A stretch of DNA of 7,371 nt from Candidatus Cloacimonadota bacterium (GTDB lineage: Bacteria > Cloacimonadota > Cloacimonadia > Cloacimonadales > TCS61), in contig JAGLWO010000329.1 of the NCBI GenBank assembly GCA_023133395.1, positions 1-7,371 of the forward strand. The letters are read 5' to 3'. Below, piece by piece: positions 1-6,856 of this stretch. The notes beneath the pieces were generated by a model. That model made no database searches and was not told the DNA's origin. It saw only the letters and a list, made by a program, of their open reading frames with translations. Numbering within the stretch: the first letter of the stretch is position 1; every line of letters begins with the position of its first letter. The translations under genes were made by a program, and so were the position numbers.

Positions 1-170
1 TCATCTTCAGATAAAATCCTATTATAAGCTTTTGTATCTTTTCCTTGAAGAATAGAATCCATAAAATGTTTTAGTTCTTCTTCTGAAATACCCAGCTTAT
101 TTAATTTATTTTTTGTAGGTTTTTCCATCAATATAAAATCTAAAAAATCTTCGATTTTCTTTATAGCCAT
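1..170 (-). CDS. Unrecognised protein, N-terminal part only (cut by the window edge)
   Basis: Reading leftward from the ATG at 170-168, the frame stays open for 56 codons to the window edge, so the C-terminus is missing. The visible protein starts MAIKKIEDFLDFILMEK and is short-helical and charged, rich in Lys, Glu, Leu and Ile, with no signal peptide or membrane segment. It is therefore probably cytoplasmic. I do not recognise a family from this fragment. A GGGAAGG ribosome site lies immediately upstream, only about 3 bases from the ATG, which supports the start. The gene begins 19 bp after the secA stop on the same strand with no terminator between them, so it is probably expressed from the secA transcript. 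That position alone does not show a role in secretion. Confidence 0.7.
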   Translation of the reverse strand, partial: MAIKKIEDFLDFILMEKPTKNKLNKLGISEEELKHFMDSILQGKDTKAYNRILSED

Positions 171-189
171 TATCCTTCCCTAATAGATC

Positions 190-3100
190 TCATACAATTT
201 TACCACAACATTTTTTATATTTTTTTCCACTCCCACAAGGGCAGGGATCATTCCTGCCAATCTTCTCGCCAACTACTCTCGGTTGTATCTTGGGTTTCTC
301 AGGTTGATTAGTAACAACAGGTTGATCAGCAGATGGAACAGGCGGAGCACTTGGTTTCGGTCTGTCAAATGCTGAACTCGACTCATGTCTCTGTCTTGCC
401 AACCTCAGAAAATCCTGTAGCTTTTCTGGTGCAATTAAATAAGTTGTAAAGACTTTTCTTGTAACATTTTTATTTATATTGGAAACTAAAGTCTGGAAAA
501 GATTAAAAGACTCTTTTTTATATTCAATTAACGGATCTTTTTGGCCATATGCTCTTAATCCTATTCCGTCTTTTAGTAAATCCATTTCATGAAGGTGATC
601 ACGCCAAAGTTCGTCAACAACACTTAAAAGAACCCGTCTTTCGATTTCACGAAGTTGTTCAGAAGTTAAATCATTTTCTCTTTGTTCGTATGATTTCAGA
701 ACCATGTCGTGTAAATTTAATTCTAAACTGTCAAAGGTAAGGTGTACGGGTTTTGCATCTTTCTCTTTAATAACAACATTCAAGTTCGATTTAATCCATT
801 GAAGAATTTGCCCGATCTGCCAGTTTTCAGGATAATGTTCATCACCTATAGCTAATTCAATAACATCAGTGATTGTATCTTTTATCATTTCGATAATTTC
901 ATATTTCAGGTCATAACCTTTAAGAACATTTCTACGATAGTGATAAATAACTTCACGCTGTTGATTCATCACTTCATCATATTTCAGTAGTTGTTTTCGG
1001 CTTTCGAAGTTATAAGCTTCCACCCTTTTTTGTGCGGTTTCAACTGCTTTGGTCATCCACGGATGAATAATCGCTTCACCTTCCTTCAGACCGAGTCTCA
1101 CCATCATCGGACCAATTCTCTCTGAACCAAATAAACGCATTAAATCGTCTTCTAAGGAGAGATAGAACCTGGAAGTTCCTGGATCGCCCTGTCTTCCACT
1201 CCGACCACGAAGCTGTCTATCAATTCTTCTACTTTCATGACGCTCAGTTCCAATTACATGTAAACCATCAAGAAGTAAGCCATATGGGAAGTCACTGGTA
1301 ATTTTTTTATCAAGTTTAAGATATTCTTCCTTTGCATTTACAACGACTGTCTTCCCCAGTTTTATATCAGTTCCACGACCTGCCATATTTGTAGCAATAG
1401 TAACAGCACCAGGTTCACCAGCTTCTTTTATAATTTCAGCTTCCTGTTCATGGTATTTAGCATTCAGGACATTATGCCTGATGTTTCTACGTCTTAACAT
1501 CCTACTCAGAGTTTCTGAGACATCAACAGAGATAGTACCAACCAGAATTGGTTTTTTCTTTATGTGCCAATACTCGATTTCGTCCAGAATTGCCTGATAT
1601 TTCTCACTCTTTGTAAGATAAATAACATCATTATGATCGATTCTTGAGATAGGTAAATTTGTAGGAATTTCTATAACAGGGAGATTATAGATTTCCATGA
1701 ATTCATTTTCTTCGGTGATTGCAGTACCTGTCATTCCAGATAATTTTTCGTACATCCTGAAATAATTCTGAAGAGTGACTGTAGCAAATGTTTGCGTAGC
1801 TTCTTCTATTTCCACATTTTCCTTAGCTTCAAGTGCCTGATGTAAACCATCACTGAATCTTCTTCCTGGCATCATACGACCGGTAAATTGATCAACAATC
1901 ATGACTTTATTATTCACAACTACGTAATCTACTTCCTTTTCAAAGAGCGTGTAACTTCTTAAAAGCTGTTTAATGTTGTGAAGTTTCTCACTTTTATCCA
2001 TGAACTGAGAAGTTACTTCTTCTTTTTTTCGAGATTTCTGGGCAAATGTTAATTTATTATCTTGCTCAACTTCATTTAATAAATCGTCGAGTTGTTCCAT
2101 TATAAATAGATCGGGGTCTTTCTGAGCTACGAGTTCGTTACCTTTTTCACTTAGTTCAACGCTATTTTGCTTTTCCTCTACAACGTAGAAAAGCTCGGAA
2201 TCAATAAGATGCATTTTTTTATCGCGAAGATAATAGCCTTCATAATCTGTAACCAGCTTTTTCAATTCACCATCTTTCATCATTTTTATAAAAGATTTAT
2301 TTTTCGGTGCTGCTCTACTGATTAAAAGAAGAAATCTTCCCACTTCTTCTGCATCCCATTCATCCATACTGAGGTTCTGTTTTACTTGCGATAAATAACG
2401 ATTTACCAGCGAATTCTGAGTATTAACAAGTTTTAAAATTGTAGGTCTTATCTCTTTGAAGAAATTCTTGCTTTCCTGCACAGGACCACTAATAATAAGA
2501 GGTGTTCGTGCTTCATCTATCAATACACTATCAACCTCATCAACAATGGCATACTGGAGTTTTCTCTGAACAAGTCTATTCTCTGAAACTGCCATATTAT
2601 CACGCAGGTAATCAAAACCAAATTCACTATTGGTTCCATAAGTAACATCACAATTATAAGCTTCTTGCTTTTCTTCTGAGTTCATTCCGCCAACATTGCA
2701 ACCCACTTTAAGACTGTGAAATTCAAATATAGGTCCCATCCATTCAGCATCCCGCTGAGCAAGGTAATCGTTAACTGTTATCAGGTGAACTCCATGACCA
2801 AGCAAGGAATTGAGGAACAGTGGCATTGTTGCAACCAGTGTTTTTCCCTCACCGGTTGCCATTTCTGTAATTACACCATTATGAAGAACAATCGCTCCGA
2901 TTAGTTGTACATCGAAGGGGATCATTTCCCAAATTTCTTTATTCCCACGAACTTCATATTCATGTCCAACCAAACGTCTACAGGTTTCTTTAACAATGGC
3001 ATAGACCTCTGGAAGATATTTGTCTAAAAGAGACTGTGTGTGTTCTTTTATTTTATCAGAAAGACGGTCTATATCATTACCAATTGAATTCTTTTTATTT

Positions 3101-3333
3101 TCATCAGGTTCGTTTTGATATTTTTCCTGAAGATCGGTTATTTCCTTTTCAAAAGGAACAATATCACTTTGAATCTCTTTCTTAATCTCCTGGATTCTAT
3201 TACGTATATCATCATCAGATTTATTTTCCAAAGTCGAAAAAATGGTATTTATTTCATCCACTAATGGATGTAGTTTTTTTATCTCACGCTCTGTGCGATC
3301 ACCAAAAATTTTCCTGGTAATTTTATTCAGCAT
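190..3333 (-). CDS. secA: Preprotein translocase ATPase SecA (FCB-type, long form)
   Basis: SecA is the motor ATPase that drives unfolded preproteins through the SecYEG channel at the inner membrane. With the start at 3333 the protein has 1047 residues, against about 900 in E. coli. Visible landmarks are the N-terminus MLNKITRKIFG, Walker A MATGEGKT (158-165), the DEVD Walker B (265-268), SGMTGTA (532-538), ATNMAGRGTDI (647-657), the arginine-rich RQLRGRSGRQG motif near 706-716, a helical scaffold region from about 757, a Pro-rich linker near 992-1013, and a C-terminal zinc site CxCx8CC (Cys 1031, 1033, 1042, 1043) of the type that binds SecB or ribosomes. Two segments are longer than in E. 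coli: about 45-105, predicted coiled coil, and about 285-460, after IISGP. The frame extends upstream to 3480, but those 49 residues do not resemble SecA and cover the divergent promoter region. MLNKI is the usual SecA start, although its ribosome site (GAGAAAG) is weak. Confidence 0.97.
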   Translation of the reverse strand: MLNKITRKIFGDRTEREIKKLHPLVDEINTIFSTLENKSDDDIRNRIQEIKKEIQSDIVPFEKEITDLQEKYQNEPDENKKNSIGNDIDRLSDKIKEHTQSLLDKYLPEVYAIVKETCRRLVGHEYEVRGNKEIWEMIPFDVQLIGAIVLHNGVITEMATGEGKTLVATMPLFLNSLLGHGVHLITVNDYLAQRDAEWMGPIFEFHSLKVGCNVGGMNSEEKQEAYNCDVTYGTNSEFGFDYLRDNMAVSENRLVQRKLQYAIVDEVDSVLIDEARTPLIISGPVQESKNFFKEIRPTILKLVNTQNSLVNRYLSQVKQNLSMDEWDAEEVGRFLLLISRAAPKNKSFIKMMKDGELKKLVTDYEGYYLRDKKMHLIDSELFYVVEEKQNSVELSEKGNELVAQKDPDLFIMEQLDDLLNEVEQDNKLTFAQKSRKKEEVTSQFMDKSEKLHNIKQLLRSYTLFEKEVDYVVVNNKVMIVDQFTGRMMPGRRFSDGLHQALEAKENVEIEEATQTFATVTLQNYFRMYEKLSGMTGTAITEENEFMEIYNLPVIEIPTNLPISRIDHNDVIYLTKSEKYQAILDEIEYWHIKKKPILVGTISVDVSETLSRMLRRRNIRHNVLNAKYHEQEAEIIKEAGEPGAVTIATNMAGRGTDIKLGKTVVVNAKEEYLKLDKKITSDFPYGLLLDGLHVIGTERHESRRIDRQLRGRSGRQGDPGTSRFYLSLEDDLMRLFGSERIGPMMVRLGLKEGEAIIHPWMTKAVETAQKRVEAYNFESRKQLLKYDEVMNQQREVIYHYRRNVLKGYDLKYEIIEMIKDTITDVIELAIGDEHYPENWQIGQILQWIKSNLNVVIKEKDAKPVHLTFDSLELNLHDMVLKSYEQRENDLTSEQLREIERRVLLSVVDELWRDHLHEMDLLKDGIGLRAYGQKDPLIEYKKESFNLFQTLVSNINKNVTRKVFTTYLIAPEKLQDFLRLARQRHESSSAFDRPKPSAPPVPSADQPVVTNQPEKPKIQPRVVGEKIGRNDPCPCGSGKKYKKCCGKIV

Positions 3334-3479
3334 TTTGACTTTCTCATTTAAAATTTGGTCAATCCTTTTTTCTGATACTTGCTTGTCAAACAATTTACAT
3401 AAGCAAATATAACCTTGACATAAAAAAGGATATTGTAATATTAAGCTTAATTTTGATAAATCAAAAATGGGGGTAAACA
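3334..3479. other. Divergent intergenic region between secA and the ComEA-like gene
   Basis: This 146-bp gap should contain promoters for both directions. A TTGACA hexamer is present on each strand: 3415-3420 on plus, reading toward the ComEA-like gene, and 3389-3384 on minus, reading toward secA. The minus-strand copy has no convincing -10 hexamer at 16-18 bp, so the secA promoter is not resolved. A 12-bp perfect palindrome (ATTAAGCTTAAT) lies at 3440-3451, around the expected -10 or start-site region of the plus-strand promoter. It is very AT-rich and could be chance. Confidence 0.5.
3415..3444 (+). promoter_or_regulatory. Candidate sigma70-type promoter for the ComEA-like gene
   Basis: A perfect TTGACA -35 box (3415-3420) is followed at 18 bp by TATTAA (3439-3444), or at 15 bp by TAATAT (3436-3441). 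Each -10 candidate matches the consensus at four of six positions. The downstream ATG at 3480 leaves a short leader of roughly 30 bases. The -35 is strong but the -10 is ambiguous. Confidence 0.45.
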
Positions 3480-4082
3480 ATGGCTAAAAAAGAAAGTAAA
3501 AAAACTATAATAACTGTAATAATACTTGCTTTGATTCTTGTAATTATAATAGTTTTGATCAATAATTTTAGACAAATTTCACAAATGAAAAAAGAACTTC
3601 AAAAAAGTGCAGTAAAGATCGGAAAGGAAAAGATTACGAAAATTAATATTAACAAAGCAGATATAGAGACACTGTCCAAACTTCCTGGAATTGGCCAAGT
3701 AAAAGCTAATGCAATTATTGATTATAGGAAGAATAAAGGAGAATTTCAATCCTTAACTGAACTCACTAAGGTGAAAGGGATTGGTAAAAAAACTCTAGAA
3801 AAAATACTTCCTTATCTGGAAATGATAGGTGATTCAACATCAGTAAAAGCTTTCTTAAGCCCTGATAGTCTGAAAACGATCTCCAGAAAAATTAATATCA
3901 ATACCGCATCTTTACCTGAACTGATTTCATTGCCAGGTATTGGTGAAAAGAAAGCACAAGCAATAATTGAATATAGAAAAAAAATTGGTGGCTTTAAAAA
4001 TATAGAAGATATTATGAAAGTGAGGGGAATTGGAGAAGGTATATATACGAAAATTAAGGATATCATAGAAATATCAAACTAA
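3480..4082 (+). CDS. Membrane-anchored protein with two tandem ComEA-type helix-hairpin-helix domains
   Basis: This 200-residue protein probably binds double-stranded DNA without sequence specificity at the outer face of the inner membrane, as ComEA does in DNA uptake. A basic N-terminus (MAKKESKK) precedes one very hydrophobic helix (about 9-28), which gives an N-in signal anchor. A short charged linker is followed by two copies of the ComEA-type domain, about 53-112 and 136-196. Each opens with a KININ-like strand (I/V-N-I-N-x-A) and contains two hairpins: LPGIG at 68-72 and VKGIG at 98-102, then LPGIG at 151-155 and VRGIG at 181-185. The hairpins repeat with an exact 83-residue period. Typical Gram-negative ComEA carries one such domain, so this looks like an internal duplication. 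The ribosome site is a run of five G (3469-3473), 6 bases from the ATG. The gene stands alone between a promoter and a terminator, with no other competence gene visible. A role in DNA repair or another DNA-binding function is possible. Confidence 0.88.
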   Translation: MAKKESKKTIITVIILALILVIIIVLINNFRQISQMKKELQKSAVKIGKEKITKININKADIETLSKLPGIGQVKANAIIDYRKNKGEFQSLTELTKVKGIGKKTLEKILPYLEMIGDSTSVKAFLSPDSLKTISRKININTASLPELISLPGIGEKKAQAIIEYRKKIGGFKNIEDIMKVRGIGEGIYTKIKDIIEISN

Positions 4083-4126
4083 ATAACTTTAAGTATAAAA
4101 AAATTATAAATCAATAAATTGTGATT

Positions 4127-4155
4127 GCGTCTGGTAATTTCCAGGCGCTTTTTTT
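4127..4155 (+). terminator. Rho-independent terminator after the ComEA-like gene
   Basis: GCGTCTGG (4127-4134) pairs with CCAGGCGC (4141-4148) across a 6-base loop, giving an 8-bp stem with one G-U pair. A run of seven T follows at 4149-4155. It lies 44 bp after the stop codon and stands out from its AT-rich surroundings by its GC content. It separates the ComEA-like gene from the transketolase gene. Confidence 0.92.
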
Positions 4156-4158
4156 GTT

Positions 4159-4220
4159 GATTTTGAAATTAATCTTTACTTAAATAATAAAATTTTATTC
4201 ATGGATTTTGAAATTCAAAA
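4159..4220 (+). promoter_or_regulatory. Candidate promoter and operator region of the transketolase gene
   Basis: The 12-mer GATTTTGAAATT occurs twice as a direct repeat, at 4159-4170 and 4204-4215, offset by 45 bp. The first copy includes TTGAAA (4163-4168), a possible -35 box, with TAAAAT at 4188-4193 as a possible -10. That spacing of 19 bp is long. The second copy is part of a perfect 15-bp palindrome, TTTTGAA-A-TTCAAAA (4206-4220), ending 6 bp before the ribosome site. A repressor site downstream of the promoter would fit this layout, but the region is AT-rich and the reading is inference. Confidence 0.35.
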
Positions 4221-4238
4221 AACATTAGGAGAGCTCAT

Positions 4239-6137
4239 ATGGATCTAATAAAAGCAAAACTTTCTATTGAAAAATTAAAAGAGATCCAGAAACAAGCAGA
4301 TCAGGCTCGTGGAGCAATTCTCATAATGACCACTCTTGCAGGTTCAGGTCATCCCGGGGGTTCGATGTCAACTATCGATTTCTTATTAATGTTACTACAT
4401 ATGGCTAATATTGATCCTAAAAATCCAAAATGGGAAAAGAGAGACAGGATAATTATCAGTCACGGTCACGTTTCTCCCGCTGCATATTCAGCTTTTGGCT
4501 TGATGGGATTCTTTAACATGGATGATGCTATTTCTCAATTTAGATTAGCTGGAAGTATCTTTGAAGGACATGTGGAACCTGCTGTACCAGGGATTGAATG
4601 GGCAAGTGGTAACCTGGGTCAGGGACTTTCTGCTGGATGTGGTTTTGCTTTAGCTTGTCATCTGAAAAAAATTAATACTCACACTTTCGTTCTAATGGGA
4701 GATGGAGAACAACAAAAAGGACAAGTTAGCGAAGCCCATCGATTTGCTGTAAAATACAGACTGAAAAACATAACCGCATTTGTAGATTATAACAAGCTTC
4801 AAATATGTGGAAGAACTGAGAAAATCATGCCCCAGGATATATTGGAAAATTATGTTTCAGATGGCTGGGGCGTGATAGAAATAGATGGACATGACCTTGT
4901 GGAAATACGGGATTCAATTATCGATGCTGTTTGTCATGATAAACCTACAATGATACTGGCTCATACTGTTATGGGAAAAGGTGTTTCCTTTATGGAAAAT
5001 AAAGAAAAATACCATGGTGCAGCAATTTCTGAAGAGCAGCTTAATGAAGCTTTAAAAGAACTTGGATTAAGAAATGATATTGAGAAATATAAAGAATTGA
5101 GAGAAAAATTTAAACCATCCAATACTATTCAGAAAGAAAAAAATAAAGATTTTAAACTTAAAACCGGGAAACAAATTATTTACGAAGAAAGAACAGACAA
5201 CCGCTCAGCCTGGGGAAATGCTATTGCTGATATTGCTTATAAGAATGATAATGCCCCGATAGTAATTTTCGATTGTGACTTGCAGGGAAGTGTGAAAACC
5301 AAAAAGTTTGAATCAATCCTACCGCAGAATTTCTTTCAGGGTGGCATAATGGAACATAACACAGCTGTTACAGCTGGAGCAATGTCTAAAGAAGGGCTGC
5401 AGGTTTTCTTCGCTGATTTCGGCGTTTTCGGCGTTGATGAGACTTTCAACCAGCATAGATTGAACGATATAAATAATACAAACCTTAAAATCATTACTAC
5501 TCACGTGGGTTTAGATGTTGGAGAAGACGGAAAAACTCACCAGTGTATCGATTATCTGGGAGTAATGAAAAATCTTTATCATTTTAAAGTTATCATTCCT
5601 GCAGACCCGAACCAGACCGACCTTATAATACGCTACATATCTTCAAAGTACGGTAATTTCCTAATTCCAATGGGAAGGTCAAAAATGGATATAATTAAAA
5701 ATGAAGAAGGAAAAATATTCTTTGGAAAAGATTATAAATTTGAATACGGAAAAGCTGACCTCCTTCGGAATGGAACAGATGCAGCACTAATTACAATGGG
5801 AACTTTAACAGGTAGAGCTGTAGAAATCGCAGAAAAACTTAAGAATAACAATATTTTCCTTCAACTCTGGAATATCTCCTGCCTCACCGAACTTGATGAA
5901 AACGCTCTAAAAAAAGCAGCACAGACTGGAACAATTTTTACCTACGAAGATCACAATATTCAAACCGGTCTTGGAAATAGTATTGCGGATAAACTCATGG
6001 AACTGGGTTTGAACTGCAAATTTCATAAATTCGGGGTTGAAGATTACGGAGTTTCGGGAAAAAGTAACGATTTGTTTAAATTCTATAAACTTGATGTTGA
6101 TTCGATGGTGAAAAAGATTAAAAACTTATTAAGTTAA
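4239..6137 (+). CDS. tkt: Transketolase (one-chain, full length)
   Basis: Transketolase moves two-carbon ketol units between sugar phosphates in the non-oxidative pentose phosphate pathway. It is a cytoplasmic thiamine diphosphate enzyme. The 632 residues contain all three domains: diphosphate-binding (about 1-300), pyrimidine-binding (about 315-490) and C-terminal (about 500-632). Visible motifs are SGHPGG (36-41), SHGH (74-77), EGH with NLGQG (109-111, 125-129), the thiamine diphosphate/Mg motif GDGE (154-157) running to DYNKLQ (183-188), KYHGAA (257-262), DCDLQGS (345-351), IMEHN with the likely catalytic Glu 372, and GEDGKTHQ (428-435). GEDGKTHQ argues for transketolase over DXS, which has a DRAG-type segment. 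IMEHN replaces the more usual IAEQN. The chain is slightly shorter than the roughly 660 residues of the E. coli enzyme. AGGAG at 4227-4231 sits 7 bases before the ATG. The gene follows a terminator, so it should have its own promoter. No terminator is evident downstream. Confidence 0.95.
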   Translation: MDLIKAKLSIEKLKEIQKQADQARGAILIMTTLAGSGHPGGSMSTIDFLLMLLHMANIDPKNPKWEKRDRIIISHGHVSPAAYSAFGLMGFFNMDDAISQFRLAGSIFEGHVEPAVPGIEWASGNLGQGLSAGCGFALACHLKKINTHTFVLMGDGEQQKGQVSEAHRFAVKYRLKNITAFVDYNKLQICGRTEKIMPQDILENYVSDGWGVIEIDGHDLVEIRDSIIDAVCHDKPTMILAHTVMGKGVSFMENKEKYHGAAISEEQLNEALKELGLRNDIEKYKELREKFKPSNTIQKEKNKDFKLKTGKQIIYEERTDNRSAWGNAIADIAYKNDNAPIVIFDCDLQGSVKTKKFESILPQNFFQGGIMEHNTAVTAGAMSKEGLQVFFADFGVFGVDETFNQHRLNDINNTNLKIITTHVGLDVGEDGKTHQCIDYLGVMKNLYHFKVIIPADPNQTDLIIRYISSKYGNFLIPMGRSKMDIIKNEEGKIFFGKDYKFEYGKADLLRNGTDAALITMGTLTGRAVEIAEKLKNNNIFLQLWNISCLTELDENALKKAAQTGTIFTYEDHNIQTGLGNSIADKLMELGLNCKFHKFGVEDYGVSGKSNDLFKFYKLDVDSMVKKIKNLLS

Positions 6138-6152
6138 CTGATTTATTAACCC

Positions 6153-6229
6153 AAACAGTCGTATTTACATTGACATCTGAATTGTAATAATTCTAGTTAG
6201 GTAAGAAATTGAAAATACGACTAATGTTT
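6153..6229. repeat. Inverted repeat flanking the promoter region of the TerB-like gene
   Basis: AGTCGTATTT (6157-6166) and AAATACGACT (6213-6222) are perfect 10-bp reverse complements with centres 56 bp apart. The pairing continues outward with AAAC (6153-6156) and GTTT (6226-6229) if three bases (6223-6225) bulge out. The right arm ends one base before the AAGGAG ribosome site (6231-6236). It may be a pair of operator half-sites, or an RNA stem in transcripts that read through from the transketolase gene. There is no T-run, so it is not a terminator. Confidence 0.55.
6164..6191 (+). promoter_or_regulatory. Candidate promoter for the TerB-like gene pair
   Basis: TTTACA (6164-6169) and AATAAT (6186-6191) are separated by 16 bp, and each matches the sigma70 consensus at five of six positions. 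A perfect TTGACA overlaps at 6170-6175 but has only a poor -10 (TAGTTA) 18 bp away. Either would start transcription within about 50 bases of the ATG at 6243. The left arm of the inverted repeat overlaps the TTTACA box. Confidence 0.4.
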
Positions 6230-6242
6230 AAAGGAGAATATT

Positions 6243-6833
6243 ATGGCACGATGGTCAAAACAAATTGAGAAAATAATAAAACTGACTTCTGAAGTCAGTT
6301 CGCAAGAAAAATTTCTTGAAGCATTTCTGAAACCAAGACACTATCTTCCTCAAACAGATAAGGAAAAAAAGGAATTCGATGAATTTTCTCTTGTAACAAG
6401 TAGTATGGCACTTCTCATTCATATTGCAAAAGCAGATAAGGTCATCAAAGGAGAAGAACGGGAAAGAATTATATCCGATCTGATTTTTCAACTCGAGCAG
6501 AGACCTTTCGAATATGATGAATTAGCTGAAAAATTTGGTGAATATGAGAGGGATATAATCTCCAATATGTTCGATAAACTTCTGAATGATTATGAAAATA
6601 GCAAACTGAACCTTGATGAAATCATAGATATTATCTGTATGACCTATCAAAATAACCCGGATAAACGATACTACCTGGTTCGTCTTTGCTACTATTGCGC
6701 CCTGGCTGATTTTGATTTCGATAAAAGTGAAAAAACTGCTATAGAAGAAATTGCAAAAAAACTCAAAGTTGATTCTGATGAAATGAGGAGAATAGAAAAA
6801 GAGGTCAGAGAAGAAGTAATCGTAAATGTGTGA
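6243..6833 (+). CDS. TerB-like helical protein
   Basis: This 196-residue protein is predicted to be soluble and almost wholly helical, with no signal peptide or membrane segment. Two segments match the style of the TerB/DjlA N-terminal fold, in which paired helices carry acidic loops: residues 54-77 (SMALLIHIAKADKVIKGEE core) and 143-178 (YYLVRLCYYCALADFDFDKSE core). The A-(K/L)-A-D-x-x-(I/F) pattern followed by acidic residues is typical and may bind metal. TerB domains occur in tellurite-resistance and stress proteins, in DjlA co-chaperones and in many uncharacterised membrane-linked proteins. No TerC, TerD or J-domain gene is visible here, so tellurite resistance should not be assumed. The first 50 residues and the middle (about 83-135) are charged helices that I cannot assign. 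AAGGAG (6231-6236) lies 6 bases before the ATG. The next gene follows after 23 bp and is probably co-transcribed. Confidence 0.8.
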   Translation: MARWSKQIEKIIKLTSEVSSQEKFLEAFLKPRHYLPQTDKEKKEFDEFSLVTSSMALLIHIAKADKVIKGEERERIISDLIFQLEQRPFEYDELAEKFGEYERDIISNMFDKLLNDYENSKLNLDEIIDIICMTYQNNPDKRYYLVRLCYYCALADFDFDKSEKTAIEEIAKKLKVDSDEMRRIEKEVREEVIVNV

Positions 6834-6856
6834 TATAAATTAATAGGAAGTAGTAA

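Noticed and set aside
549..740. Short plus-strand ORFs inside secA (also 2716-2904) and minus-strand ORFs inside the plus-strand genes
   Set aside because: They lie opposite well-supported coding sequence, lack recognisable products, and are best explained as antisense shadows.
3327..3347. Six-codon ORF (MRKSKC) on the minus strand overlapping the secA start, as a possible SecM-like leader
   Set aside because: It has no convincing ribosome site and is far too short for an arrest peptide. It is probably chance.
3334..3480. N-terminal extension of the secA reading frame to 3480 (49 more residues)
   Set aside because: The extension is unlike any SecA N-terminus, covers the divergent promoter region, and would overlap the ComEA-like start. 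MLNKI at 3333 is the usual family start.
4201..4248. Fifteen-codon ORF (MDFEIQKTLGELIWI) overlapping the tkt start as a leader peptide
   Set aside because: It has no Shine-Dalgarno site, and its coding sequence is largely the palindrome and the tkt ribosome site.
4239..6137. DXS (1-deoxyxylulose-5-phosphate synthase) as an alternative identity
   Set aside because: The GEDGKTHQ and SGHPGG contexts fit transketolase, and the DRAG-type segment of DXS is absent.
6243..6833. Calling the TerB-like gene a tellurite-resistance gene
   Set aside because: Only the fold-level pattern supports it, and no other ter genes are present in the window.
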